From Nonomuraea longispora (lineage in GTDB: Bacteria; Actinomycetota; Actinomycetes; Streptosporangiales; Streptosporangiaceae), in assembly GCF_004348345.1 (NCBI RefSeq), contig NZ_SMJZ01000013.1, forward strand, positions 1 through 64,000: a stretch of DNA of 64,000 nt, in the 5' to 3' direction. Position 1 is the first letter of the stretch. Each line of letters begins with the position of its first letter. Positions 35,375 through 43,528 of this stretch are shown here, one piece after another. Made by a program: the position numbers and the translations under genes. The notes below the pieces were generated by a model that saw nothing but the letters and a program-made list of their open reading frames with translations, did not search any database and was not told the origin of the DNA.

Positions 35375-35749
35375 CTAGGAGCAGGCGGCCGTGATCTTGC
35401 TGGTGAAGCCGTTCACCTTGCCGCTGAAGTCGGAGACCGAGCTCAGGTCGCCGCCCTTCATGGAGTCGAACCCGGCCGCCAGGTCGTTCAGCGCCGAGGC
35501 GACCTCGCCGTCGTACTTGCCCGCGAGCTCCTTCGTCTTGTCTGCAGCCGTCTGCGAGGCGGTGCCGATGGCGTCGGTGTCGCTGGCGTTCTTCGTGACG
35601 GCGGTGCTCCACTCGCTGGCGATCTTGCTGGCCTCGCTGGCCGCGGTGTTGCAGTCAACGGTGTTGCCCAGGGCACCACAGGCGGTGGTGAGGACGGCAA
35701 GAGTAAGCGTCGCGGCCGCGACGGCCAGACGACGGCGTGGGGGAGTCAT
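35375..35749 (-). CDS. small secreted lipoprotein-like protein
   Basis: The protein has 124 residues from the ATG at 35749. The signal peptide (RRRLAVAAATLTLAVLTTACG) ends in TTAC, a lipobox-like site with Thr instead of Leu at -3. The mature part is helical and rich in Ala, Ser, Asp and Lys (TAASEASKIASEWSTAV; ASQTAADKTKELAGKYDGE), with two further cysteines (VDCNT and the terminal AACS). No known family recognised. It stands alone on the minus strand between DUF2079 and TetR genes. Confidence 0.7.
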   Translation of the reverse strand: MTPPRRRLAVAAATLTLAVLTTACGALGNTVDCNTAASEASKIASEWSTAVTKNASDTDAIGTASQTAADKTKELAGKYDGEVASALNDLAAGFDSMKGGDLSSVSDFSGKVNGFTSKITAACS

Positions 35750-35836
35750 TTCCGTGCCCTTCGTAGGTTTGCTAACGAAGGGAACATTATGGAGCACGAC
35801 TTGACCGTCACTTGCACCCCACTAACACCACGCGCG

Positions 35837-36400
35837 TCAGCCCGGTGTAAAGCCGTGCAGCAGGACCTGCACGATCTGCTCCGGCTCGGGTAGGGGAAGA
35901 TCCAGGAGTCCCCGGTAAGCGACGAAACCGGCAAACATATCTGTAAGCATCCAAAGGTCGGCATTCGGCGGCAGTTCTCCGCGTTCGATCGCGCGCTCGT
36001 ACACGATCCACGAACGCTCCATCCGGGTGCGCATCCCGGTACGGATGATCTGGGCGACCGCCGGGTCTCGGCCGGCCTCGCCGAAGATCTGCTTGGTCAT
36101 GCGCGACACGTCGGGATGGTGGAAGAGGGCGAGGGTGTCGGAGACCACCGCGCGCAGGTCGCCCTCGAACGAACCCGTGTCGGGGATGGCGACGTGCGTG
36201 TTCATGATGGCGGCGAGGGCTTCGAGCAGCATGTCGCGTTTGGTGGCGTAACGGCGGAACACACTGGCCCGGCCCACGCCCGCCGCCGTCGCGACGTCGT
36301 CCATGGTGAAGTCGAGGCCGCGTGCGAGCACGAGCCCGGCCGCGGCCTGCCTGATGCGGTGGTCGACCGTGGGATCGGGCTTGCGTCCGCGCGCAGACAT
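35837..36400 (-). CDS. TetR/AcrR family transcriptional regulator
   Basis: The protein has 187 residues from the ATG at 36400. Its N-terminal helix-turn-helix reads RIRQAAAGLVLARGLDFTMDDVATAAGVGRASVFRRYATKRDML. The variable C-terminal ligand domain has no recognisable relation. It is divergent from the FAD monooxygenase gene at 36451. A perfect inverted repeat directly upstream suggests that it represses itself and the monooxygenase/Rieske genes. Confidence 0.9.
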   Translation of the reverse strand: MSARGRKPDPTVDHRIRQAAAGLVLARGLDFTMDDVATAAGVGRASVFRRYATKRDMLLEALAAIMNTHVAIPDTGSFEGDLRAVVSDTLALFHHPDVSRMTKQIFGEAGRDPAVAQIIRTGMRTRMERSWIVYERAIERGELPPNADLWMLTDMFAGFVAYRGLLDLPLPEPEQIVQVLLHGFTPG

Positions 36401-36403
36401 AAT

Positions 36404-36418
36404 GATACTCCAAGTATC
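36404..36418. promoter_or_regulatory. candidate TetR operator GATACT-CCA-AGTATC
   Basis: The perfect 6-3-6 inverted repeat begins 4 bp from the tetR start codon and lies 33 bp upstream of the divergent monooxygenase start, where binding would block both transcripts. Confidence 0.7.
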
Positions 36419-36450
36419 TGATATCGACGGTCTCACAAACAGGGGTTGCT

Positions 36451-37581
36451 ATGAGGGTAATCGTGGTCGGAGCGGGCGTCGCGGGGCTCGCCGTGGCGCG
36501 CGGCCTGCTCAACGCCGGTCACGAGGTCGAGGTCTACGAGGAGGCCCCCGAGCTGCGTACGGCCGGCGGCTCCGTCTCCCTGTGGCCGGCCGCCACGGCC
36601 ATACTGCGGGAGCTCAAAGTCGACTACTCCACGACCGGGCGGCGTCTGGAGGCCATGGAGACCTGGGCCGTCGACGGGCGCAGGCTGGTCACGATCGACC
36701 TCACCGCGGCCGAACGCCGTTACGGCCACCCGAGCGTGCACGTGGCCCGCCGCGACCTGGTCGAGCTGCTCGCCGACGGCGTGCCGGTGACCTACGGGGT
36801 CGCCGCCGAGCACGTGGTGCCCGAGTGCGCGGAGGTGCGCCTGTCCGACGGGCGCACGGTCCGCGGCGACGTGCTCGTGGGGGCAGACGGGCGGCGCTCG
36901 GTGGTGCGCGAGGCCCTGTGGGGAGACGACCGCGCGACGCTGGGCGACTGGGTGACCTGGCAGGGGTTCACCACCAGGCCCACCACGCTCACCGAGCAGC
37001 GCAGGGCCGTGATGATCGCCGGGGCGCGGGGGTTGTGCGGGCTGATCCCGGCGGGTGAGGGCCGGCTGTTGTGGTGGTTCGACGTCAGGTCCGCGCCGGG
37101 CAGGCCGTTCTGGGACGACGACCCCCGCGTGGCCGAGCGGCTGCGCGAGCGGTTCCGCGGATGGGCGGACCCGGTGCCGGACGTCCTGGAGACGATCACG
37201 GACATCGACTTCTTCCCGCACCACCGGCAGCCGTTCTCCGCGGTCTGGGGCAGGGGGCCGACCACCCTGGCCGGCGACGCGGCCCACACCATGCCGCCCA
37301 CCATGGCCCAGGGGGCCAACCAGGCACTGGAGGACGCCTGGTCGCTGGCCGGCGCGATCGGCGGCCTGCGCTCCGCGTCGGGCCGCGCCGAACCGGCCGG
37401 CGCGTTGCGCGCGTACGAGCGGGCGAGGGCGAAGGTCGTGCGCCTGCCCGCCCGGCTGGCCGCCACGGAGATCACCGACATGCACCGCCCGTTCGCCGGG
37501 TTTTTCCCCGACCGGCTCGCGACCTGGCTGTATGTCAAGTGGTTGCGGAGAGTCAGCACTTACCTCTTGACAGCGTCCTGA
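36451..37581 (+). CDS. FAD-dependent aromatic monooxygenase (PHBH/UbiH-type)
   Basis: The protein has 376 residues. The three group A flavoprotein hydroxylase motifs are present: GAGVAGLAVARGL near residue 7, the DG motif VGADGRRSVVREA near 148, and the GD motif LAGDAAHTMPPTMAQGANQALEDA near 270. Such enzymes use NAD(P)H and oxygen to hydroxylate aromatic rings or decarboxylate salicylate-like compounds. It is divergent from a TetR gene and followed 63 bp later by a Rieske oxygenase, so a small catabolic or detoxification unit is likely. Confidence 0.9.
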   Translation: MRVIVVGAGVAGLAVARGLLNAGHEVEVYEEAPELRTAGGSVSLWPAATAILRELKVDYSTTGRRLEAMETWAVDGRRLVTIDLTAAERRYGHPSVHVARRDLVELLADGVPVTYGVAAEHVVPECAEVRLSDGRTVRGDVLVGADGRRSVVREALWGDDRATLGDWVTWQGFTTRPTTLTEQRRAVMIAGARGLCGLIPAGEGRLLWWFDVRSAPGRPFWDDDPRVAERLRERFRGWADPVPDVLETITDIDFFPHHRQPFSAVWGRGPTTLAGDAAHTMPPTMAQGANQALEDAWSLAGAIGGLRSASGRAEPAGALRAYERARAKVVRLPARLAATEITDMHRPFAGFFPDRLATWLYVKWLRRVSTYLLTAS

Positions 37582-37644
37582 GCGCGACCTGACGATGTTG
37601 CATATAGGGCAACTCGGTGCGTAATACGCAACAAGAGGTGACGG

Positions 37645-38757
37645 TTGACGACGACGTCAAGCCTGATCGCGACCCTTCAGGGGAACTCCTACACGGACCC
37701 CGAGGTGTTCGCGCGAGAGCAGGCAAGCATCTTCGAAAGCCTCTGGTTCTGCGCCGTCAGGACAGAGGATCTGCCGAAGCCGGGAGCGTTCAAGACGGTC
37801 CAGGTCGGCAGGGAGAACGTGATCGTGGTCCGCGGCCGGGACGACCTGCTGCGCGCCTTCCTCAACGTCTGCAGGCACCGTGGCGCCCGGCTGTGCGTGG
37901 AGGAGCAGGGCGAGGTGCGCAGGACGATCAGGTGCGCCTACCACGCCTGGTCCTACGACCTCGACGGCCGGCTCGCCGCCGCGCCGAACCTGGTCAAGAT
38001 GCCCGACATCGACCGCGTGGCGTACGGGCTGGTGCCCGTGCACCTGCGCGAATGGCTGGGGTACGCGTGGGTGTGCCTGGCCGCCGAGCCGCCGTCGTTC
38101 GAGGAGACGGTGCAGAACGCGGCCACGGAACGCCTCGGTGACCCGGCCGCCCTCGACCGCTACCACGTCGAGGACCTCGCACTCGGCCGCAGGATCCGCT
38201 ACGACGTCAAGGCCAACTGGAAGCTCATCGTCGAGAACTTCATGGAGTGCTACCACTGCGCCACCATCCACCCCGAGCTGACGGCCGTGCTGCCGGAGTT
38301 CGCCGGAGGCTACGCGGCGCAGTACTACGTCGGCCATGGCGCCGAGTTCGCCTCCCGGGTCGAGGGCTTCACCGTGGACGGCGGCCCGGGCTTCGGCCGG
38401 CTGCCCGAGCTGTCGCACGAGCAGGACCGGCGCTACTACGCGGTCACCGTCAGGCCGCAGGTGTTCGTCAACCTGGTGCCCGACCACGTGATCATGCACC
38501 GGATGTACCCGATGGCCGCCGACAGGACCGTCGTCGAGTGCGACTGGCTCTACCACCCCGACGTGATCGCCTCGGGGGCGGACCTGTCGACGTCCGTCGA
38601 GCTGTTTCACCGGGTCAACGAGCAGGACTTCGACGCCTGCGAGCGGACCCAGCCCGGCATGTCGTCACGGGCGTACGTGGAGGGCGGAGTGCTCGTGCCC
38701 AGTGAGCACCACATCGCCCTCTTCCATCAGTGGGTGAACCAGCGCTTGCGGGGATAG
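37645..38757 (+). CDS. Rieske non-heme iron oxygenase, alpha subunit
   Basis: The protein has 370 residues from a TTG at 37645, with AGAGGTG upstream. The Rieske cluster motif is CRHRG…CAYHAW (CxH about 20 residues before CxxH) near residues 75-100. The mononuclear iron site has NFMECYHCATIHPEL (H-x4-H) near 200 and an Asp in FDACERTQPGM near 335. The layout resembles GbcA/CntA-type single-component oxygenases acting on quaternary amines or aromatic acids. No reductase or ferredoxin gene is adjacent, so electron donors must be encoded elsewhere. The end overlaps the convergent DUF1707 gene by 31 bp. Confidence 0.88.
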   Translation: MTTTSSLIATLQGNSYTDPEVFAREQASIFESLWFCAVRTEDLPKPGAFKTVQVGRENVIVVRGRDDLLRAFLNVCRHRGARLCVEEQGEVRRTIRCAYHAWSYDLDGRLAAAPNLVKMPDIDRVAYGLVPVHLREWLGYAWVCLAAEPPSFEETVQNAATERLGDPAALDRYHVEDLALGRRIRYDVKANWKLIVENFMECYHCATIHPELTAVLPEFAGGYAAQYYVGHGAEFASRVEGFTVDGGPGFGRLPELSHEQDRRYYAVTVRPQVFVNLVPDHVIMHRMYPMAADRTVVECDWLYHPDVIASGADLSTSVELFHRVNEQDFDACERTQPGMSSRAYVEGGVLVPSEHHIALFHQWVNQRLRG

Positions 38758-39281
38758 CGCACGGTGAGACCGCCGTACTTCGCCCGGCCGCTGATCACCA
38801 CCTGGAGGGCTCCGGGGCGCGGCCGGCTCGGGACGGCGCTCGTCGAGGTGTTGCCCCAGTCGCTCTGGAACTCGTCCACGTTCACCACGGCGCCCTCGGG
38901 CAGGATGATCTTGGCGTAGCCGTACGTGAGGTCGAGCTCGATGTCGACGACCGTGTGCGGGATGACGGCCTGGGAGAGGTCGAGCTCGGCGCTGCCGTAC
39001 TTGGAGGACACGCGCAGCCGCCGGGGGACCGCCCAGTCGCCTGAGCGCTTGATGAGCCCGTGCTTCGACTGCAGCTCGACCACGTCGTTGACACGGGGTT
39101 GCTCGACGGGGAGATCGTCGATCAGGTTGAGCAAGTCGCCGTAGGTCTTCGAACTCAGCGCGACTTCGAGCCGGTCTTCGAGCTCCATCTGGGTGAGACG
39201 ACCCTCGGAGAACGCACGCTGAAGCTGCTGGGTGGTGCGTTCCCGATCTTCGTCGGAGACCCGCATCTGCATTTCCGACAT
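38727..39281 (-). CDS. DUF1707 (SHOCT-like) domain protein
   Basis: The protein has 184 residues. The N-terminal 55 residues form the DUF1707 helix pair (RVSDEDRERTTQQLQRAFSEGRLTQMELEDRLEVAL). The C-terminal part has a beta-strand repeat (LRVSSKYGSAELDLSQAV; TYGYAKIILPEGAVVNV; VISGRAKYGGLTVRY) like the cell-wall-active antibiotics response (LiaF-type) fold. Presumably cytosolic; precise role unknown. Confidence 0.85.
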   Translation of the reverse strand: MSEMQMRVSDEDRERTTQQLQRAFSEGRLTQMELEDRLEVALSSKTYGDLLNLIDDLPVEQPRVNDVVELQSKHGLIKRSGDWAVPRRLRVSSKYGSAELDLSQAVIPHTVVDIELDLTYGYAKIILPEGAVVNVDEFQSDWGNTSTSAVPSRPRPGALQVVISGRAKYGGLTVRYPRKRWFTH

Positions 39282-39461
39282 GTCTTGAGCATAGGTTCAC
39301 AAAGCTCAGAACGGGAGCCGTCGGCCGGAAGGGGTGCGTAGATCGAGGGGAGGGGACGGGCGGACACGCTGAGGGCGGCGGCTGACCTGTATTCTCTTCA
39401 CAACTATGAGGTACCCAGTGGATCGCCGGGAAGTCGCGGTCCTTGGGTGGCGTGAGGGCTG

Positions 39462-40391
39462 ATGCTGGCAGAACCGTTCGCGCATCCGGCTCTCCTCTAT
39501 CGAGGCGAGCCGGAATATGTTGCTGCCACGACCGCCTTCGTCCGTGAGGGCCTGGCGGCCGGCGAGCCCGTCGCCGTCGCCGTCCCCGCCCGCAACCTCG
39601 CCCTCATCGAGGCGGCGCTGGGTCCGGACGCCAGAGCTGTCCGCCTGCTCGACATGGGCGTGGCGGGGCGCAACCCCGGACGCATCATCCCCGCCGTGCT
39701 GCGCGACTTCGCCGACCGGCATCCCGACGGCCACGTGCGCATCATCGGCGAGCCCGTCTGGCCCGGCCGCACCCCGGCGGAATATCCCGCGTGCGCCCAG
39801 CACGAGGCGCTGATCAACCTGTCGTTCGCGGGCCGGCACGTCACGATCCTGTGCCCCTACGACGTCGAGGGCCTCGACCCGGCGGTGATCGAGGAGGCGT
39901 CGCGCACCCATCCCGTGCTGCGCGACGCCTCCGGCGAACGACGCAGCCCCCTCTTCGCGCCCGAGCTGGTGATCGACGCGCACAACCGGCCGTTCGACGA
40001 GCCCGCGCAGTGCGCCACGCTGCGCTTCGACAACGGCAACCTGTCGGAGGCGCGGTCGCTGGCCGCGCGCGAGGCCGTCGCGCTGGGTTTCCACGGCGAC
40101 CGGCTCGACGACGTGCGGCTGGCGGTGGCCGAGCTGGGCGCCAACAGCCTCGACCACGGCGGCGGCTCCGGCACGATCAAGGTGTGGACCGTCGACGGGC
40201 GGCTCGTGTGCGAGGTCAGCGACGCCGGCCACATCACCGACCCGCTGGCCGGGCGCAGCCCGGTCGACCCGCGTCAGGCGGGCTCGCGCGGGCTGCTCAT
40301 CATCAACCTGCTCAGCGATCTCGTACGCGTGCACTCGACGCCGGAGGGCACCACCGTCCGGATCTATTTCGACGTCCCGGGCCGGCGCTGA
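39462..40391 (+). CDS. MEDS domain fused to anti-sigma-factor-type histidine-kinase-like ATPase
   Basis: The protein has 309 residues. Residues about 1-170 match MEDS (sensory, DcmR-like: FAHPALLYRGEPEYVAATTAFVREGLAAGEPVAVAVP; HVTILCPYD). Residues about 195-305 form an HATPase_c domain with N-box-like VRLAVAELGANSLDHGGG and the G-motif AGSRGLLIINLLSDLV, as in SpoIIAB/RsbW-like kinases. No phosphoacceptor His is present. It probably phosphorylates a STAS-type antagonist; one (46020) is encoded 6 kb away, but a link is only inferred. Confidence 0.85.
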   Translation: MLAEPFAHPALLYRGEPEYVAATTAFVREGLAAGEPVAVAVPARNLALIEAALGPDARAVRLLDMGVAGRNPGRIIPAVLRDFADRHPDGHVRIIGEPVWPGRTPAEYPACAQHEALINLSFAGRHVTILCPYDVEGLDPAVIEEASRTHPVLRDASGERRSPLFAPELVIDAHNRPFDEPAQCATLRFDNGNLSEARSLAAREAVALGFHGDRLDDVRLAVAELGANSLDHGGGSGTIKVWTVDGRLVCEVSDAGHITDPLAGRSPVDPRQAGSRGLLIINLLSDLVRVHSTPEGTTVRIYFDVPGRR

Positions 40392-40400
40392 GCGGCGCCG

Positions 40401-41375
40401 TCAGAGCTCGACCTCCGACATGCTGGGATAGCGGGTGCCGCGCACCGCGTCGGCGGGCACGGCCGCGTCCAGCGCGCCGAGCTGCTCGGGCGTCAGCGTG
40501 ATGTCCGCGGCGGCGGCGTTCTCCTCCAGATAGCGCAGCCGCTTCGTCCCCGGGATCGGTACGACGTCCTCGCCCTGGGCGAGCACCCAGGCCAGCGCGA
40601 GCTGTGCCGCGGTGACACCGGCCGCGTCGGCGATCCGCTTCACCTCGGCCGCCAGCGCCTGGTTGTGCCGGGCGTTCTCGCCCACGTTGCGCGGCATGTG
40701 CTTGCGGAAGTCGTCGTCGGGCAGCTCGTCGGCCGGCGGCAGCGTGCCGGCCAGAAAACCGCGGCTGATCGGGGAGTAGGCCACCAGCGCGACGCCGAGC
40801 TCGCGGGCCGCCGGCAGGATCTCCTGCTCGATGCCCCTGGTGAACAGCGAGTACTCGCTCTGCAGCGCGGCGATCGGATGCACGGCGCACGCCTCGCGCA
40901 GCGTACGCGCGCTCACCTCGGACAGACCGAGATGGCCCACCTTGCCCTGCTCGACCAGTGCGGCCATGGCGCCCACCGACTCCTCAACGGGCACGGCCGG
41001 GTTGCGGCGGTGCATGTAGTAGAGGTCGATGCGGTCGACGCCGAGCCGCTTGAGCGAGGCGTCGCAGGCGGCCTTGATGTAGGCGGGGCTGTTCTCGATC
41101 GAGCGGCTGTCGCCTTCGCGGTTGACGCCGAACTTGGTGGCCAGCACCACCTCGCCGCGGCGTCCCTTGATGGCGCGGCCGACCAGCTCTTCGTTGGCCC
41201 CCTTGCCGTACATATCGGCTGTGTCTAGAAAATTCATGCCGAGGTCGAGCGCGCGGTTGATCACGGCGATCGACTCGCTCTCGTCGGCCTGGCCGTAGAA
41301 TTCGGACATCCCCATGCAACCGAGCCCCAGCGCCGAGACCTCGGGACCGCCGTTGCCGAGCGTTCGTCTCTTCAT
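40401..41375 (-). CDS. aldo/keto reductase
   Basis: The protein has 324 residues forming a TIM barrel with the AKR catalytic set: Asp in [20 protein letters not shown] (Asp and Tyr near 50-57), Lys in VVLATKF near 80 and His in YYMHRRNP near 120. NADPH binding shows as [16 protein letters not shown] near 275. Likely cytosolic reduction of aldehydes or quinones. The upstream region has a MerR-type promoter (see 41402-41432), which suggests induction by an electrophile or oxidant. Confidence 0.92.
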   Translation of the reverse strand: MKRRTLGNGGPEVSALGLGCMGMSEFYGQADESESIAVINRALDLGMNFLDTADMYGKGANEELVGRAIKGRRGEVVLATKFGVNREGDSRSIENSPAYIKAACDASLKRLGVDRIDLYYMHRRNPAVPVEESVGAMAALVEQGKVGHLGLSEVSARTLREACAVHPIAALQSEYSLFTRGIEQEILPAARELGVALVAYSPISRGFLAGTLPPADELPDDDFRKHMPRNVGENARHNQALAAEVKRIADAAGVTAAQLALAWVLAQGEDVVPIPGTKRLRYLEENAAAADITLTPEQLGALDAAVPADAVRGTRYPSMSEVEL

Positions 41376-41401
41376 CCCTGCCTCCTTGGTCCTTCTCCTT
41401 C

Positions 41402-41432
41402 AGGGTCACCCCTCGAGCGCGCTCCAAGTCAA
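41402..41432 (-). promoter_or_regulatory. MerR-type promoter: TTGACT, 19-bp spacer, GACCCT, with dyad in the spacer
   Basis: On the minus strand TTGACT (41432-41427) and GACCCT (41407-41402) are 19 bp apart. An imperfect dyad CTTGGAGCG/CGCTCGAGG (41428-41411) fills the spacer. Long spacers with a central dyad are the hallmark of promoters activated by MerR-family regulators, and this motif is known upstream of actinomycete aldo/keto reductases. No merR gene lies next to it here. Confidence 0.6.
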
Positions 41433-41610
41433 ACCGGCGTCCGGCCGGCGCCACCCACCCTGAGGGGGAACGCCCTACTCAGGGTCATGTCCCGGCAGGT
41501 CATCAGGGTCGGCCCGGGTCCAGTGAGACCAAGGTATTAAGGGAAGCTTCAGGGCCGGTTCGGGCCCATCTCCGATAGTCGCAAAGCTCGCATTACACGA
41601 GCTTGGAGGC

Positions 41611-42240
41611 ATGAGGGGATTGCTTGCCACGGGATTCACCGCCATCGGCACCGGAAGCGCCGCCATGCTCACCCTGCACGCGGGCTCCGACCTGGACCCG
41701 CTGCACAGCGTGATCAGCGAGTACGCGTTCCAGTCGTCGGGATGGCTGCTGCCCGCCTCGCTGACGTTGCTCGCGGCCGGCTCCGCGCTGATCGCCGAGG
41801 CACTGCGCCGGTCGGGGACGGACCGCTGGGTCGTCGTGCTGCTGCTGGTGTGGGGGGCGAGCATGTTCCTGGTCGGAGCCTTCCCCACCGACCGGCCCGG
41901 GGTGCCGCTGTCGTTGTCGGGCGGCATCCACCGCTATGCCGCCTTCGTCGCCTTCCTGGTGATGCCCGTGGCGGGCATGCTGCTGGCCCGGGCGAACGTG
42001 CGCTTCGCCAGGGCGGTACGGGTGCTCAGCGGGGTGGCGCTGGGCGCGCTGCTGCTGGTCGTGGTTCCGTACGTGGTCCGCATGTTCGGCATTCCGCTGG
42101 CCGACCAGGACATCCCGGCCGGCCTCACCCAGCGGGCCGTGGTGATCACGGAACTCGGTGTGCTGGCGCTGGCCGGCCTGTCGATGCTCAAGCCGTCGGC
42201 CAGGACCTCCGACCGCGGTGTCACGCCGATCATGGCCTAG
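41611..42240 (+). CDS. DUF998 family membrane protein
   Basis: The protein has 209 residues with six hydrophobic helices. Characteristic DUF998 segments: SDLDPLHSVISEYAF in the first loop and VGAFPTDRPGVPLSLSGGIHRYAAFVAFL, with the FPTD and H-x-x-A-A pattern. Function unknown. GGAGG lies very close (1 base) to the ATG at 41611, so a TTG at 41620 is an alternative start. Confidence 0.8.
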   Translation: MRGLLATGFTAIGTGSAAMLTLHAGSDLDPLHSVISEYAFQSSGWLLPASLTLLAAGSALIAEALRRSGTDRWVVVLLLVWGASMFLVGAFPTDRPGVPLSLSGGIHRYAAFVAFLVMPVAGMLLARANVRFARAVRVLSGVALGALLLVVVPYVVRMFGIPLADQDIPAGLTQRAVVITELGVLALAGLSMLKPSARTSDRGVTPIMA

Positions 42241-42310
42241 CGCGAGGAGTGAAAGCCGCCCCTCGGGATAGAAGGGGGTTCCGATTGATTTCGCCTGAGG
42301 AGTGGCTGGT

Positions 42311-42781
42311 ATGACGATTCTGATCGCGTACGACGGTTCCGACGACGCCAATGCCGCGATCGCGTTCGCGGCCGAGATGTTCCGTGGCGCCGACGCGGTC
42401 GTGCTGACCGTGTGGGAGCGGCTGGCCATGACCTCGGCCAGGGCCTCCGCGGGACTGCTGATGGCCATGGACCAGTCGGGCCTCGAAGACGAGGCGATCG
42501 CCAAGGCGATGCGCGAACTGGCCGGGCGCGGCGCGGACATGGCCAGGGAGGGCGGGCTGAACGCCGTGCCCCGGTGCGACGTGGACTCCGTGGCCGTCTG
42601 GTCGACCATCGTCGACGTCGCCAACGAGATCGACGCCAAGCTCATCGTGACCGGCACCCGCGGGCTCGGCGGTGTGCGCTCGCTGCTGCTCGGCAGCACG
42701 TCGGACCGGGTGCTGCACCACGCGGGCAGGCCGGTGCTGGTGGTGCCCGCCCCGCCTGCCGGGCCCGAGGGGAAGGATTGA
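42311..42781 (+). CDS. universal stress protein (UspA family)
   Basis: The protein has 156 residues from the ATG at 42311, with TGAGGAG eight bases upstream. A single Usp domain: [22 protein letters not shown] at the start and the nucleotide-binding [32 protein letters not shown] at the end (G-2x-G-9x-G[S/T] pattern present, so ATP binding is expected). Cytosolic; regulation by stress or dormancy signals is family knowledge. Confidence 0.93.
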   Translation: MTILIAYDGSDDANAAIAFAAEMFRGADAVVLTVWERLAMTSARASAGLLMAMDQSGLEDEAIAKAMRELAGRGADMAREGGLNAVPRCDVDSVAVWSTIVDVANEIDAKLIVTGTRGLGGVRSLLLGSTSDRVLHHAGRPVLVVPAPPAGPEGKD

Positions 42782-42890
42782 CGGGCCCGCGCGGGGGTAA
42801 AATGGCGGCAACGCAACGTCGATGGCTCGGGCGTGCCGCTGAAAGCGCCTCCCACATGCACATCACCCAGAGGAGCACCCTCCCGCGCGC

Positions 42891-43394
42891 ATGAGCGGGA
42901 TCCGGGTGCGCACCAGGGAAGATCTCCGGTCCCAGCGGCGGCGCCGGCCGCCCCGCTGCCTCGGCCACCTCACCGTCGCTCCGCTCTGGCCGATGCACAA
43001 CGCCAACCTCGGCACCCTCCTGCGCACGTGTGACGCGGTCGGCGCGTGCATGGCCGTGCCCCGCCTGCCGTGGGTGCCCGAGGCGCTGGCCAAGGGCAAC
43101 ACCCTGCGCACGAGGGCGTGCGTGCACTGGGTCCGCCCGCTGGACTGGCTGGCCCGCAGGCAGGAGCGGGTGCTCGGCGCCGAACTGGCCGAGGAGGCCA
43201 TCCGGCTGGCCGACCTGCCGATGGCCAGGGAGCCGACCGTGGTCGTGCTGGGCCACGAGTCCACCGGCATCCCCGGCGAGGCGCTCGACCTGCTCGACGC
43301 CGTGGTCGAGATCCCCATGATCGGCACGGGGGCGAGCCTCAACGTGGCGGTGGCCGGCTCGCTCGTCCTGTACAAACTCGCCGGACTCTCCTGA
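42891..43394 (+). CDS. SpoU-type RNA 2'-O-methyltransferase, minimal form
   Basis: The protein has 167 residues, a bare SPOUT domain without the N-terminal substrate-binding domain. Motif 1 is MHNANLGTLLRTCDAVGA near residue 35, motif 2 VVVLGHESTGIPGEALDLL near 118 and motif 3 IPMIGTGASLNVAVAGSLVLYKLAGL at the end. Small TrmH/TrmL-like enzymes of this size methylate tRNA. An AGAGGAG at 42870-42876 is rather far from the ATG. The leader region of the MetRS gene follows 22 bp after its stop. Confidence 0.88.
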   Translation: MSGIRVRTREDLRSQRRRRPPRCLGHLTVAPLWPMHNANLGTLLRTCDAVGACMAVPRLPWVPEALAKGNTLRTRACVHWVRPLDWLARRQERVLGAELAEEAIRLADLPMAREPTVVVLGHESTGIPGEALDLLDAVVEIPMIGTGASLNVAVAGSLVLYKLAGLS

Positions 43395-43404
43395 GCCCGC
43401 CCTG

Positions 43405-43410
43405 TAGCAT
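43405..43410 (+). promoter_or_regulatory. possible -10 element (TAGCAT) for a leaderless metG leader transcript
   Basis: TAGCAT ends 7 bases before the ATG at 43417, the usual distance to a transcription start. That would make the small leader reading frame leaderless. No good -35 is visible. Confidence 0.35.
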
Positions 43411-43416
43411 GACGGC

Positions 43417-43449
43417 ATGACGACGTGCCTGGTGATGACGAGCCCCTAG
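43417..43449 (+). CDS. 10-residue leader peptide (MTTCLVMTSP) ahead of the methionyl-tRNA synthetase gene
   Basis: ATG at 43417 to TAG at 43447-43449 encodes M-T-T-C-L-V-M-T-S-P. The stop codon sits inside a palindrome (43441-43454), and a second hairpin follows before metG. An internal Met codon in a leader before a Met-tRNA synthetase fits ribosome-mediated attenuation. No ribosome binding site is evident, so translation would have to be leaderless. Confidence 0.5.
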   Translation: MTTCLVMTSP

Positions 43450-43496
43450 GGGCTTTCATCGGCGACGTCCTGTTGAGGCCCTGCGAGCGGGGCCTC
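43441..43496 (+). promoter_or_regulatory. attenuator-like hairpins in the metG leader
   Basis: Hairpin 1 is AGCCCCTAGGGGCT (43441-43454), which includes the leader stop codon. Hairpin 2 is GAGGCCC (43475-43481) with GGGCCTC (43490-43496), loop of 8. GGGC at 43450-43453 could instead pair with GCCC at 43478-43481, and ACGACG in the leader frame (43420-43425) with CGTCGT at 43498-43503, giving exclusive alternatives. Confidence 0.5.
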
Positions 43497-43528
43497 TCGT
43501 CGTGTCCGGGGCCCCTTGGAGGCATCCG

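Noticed and set aside
42783-42796. GGGCCCGCGCGGG palindrome after the universal stress protein gene as a terminator
   Set aside because: Short, overlapping arms typical of random GC-rich sequence; a clear loop and stem cannot be defined.
43409-43420. Three-codon frame (M-T-A-stop) overlapping the metG leader start
   Set aside because: Too short to support, and better explained as chance overlap with the leader ATG.
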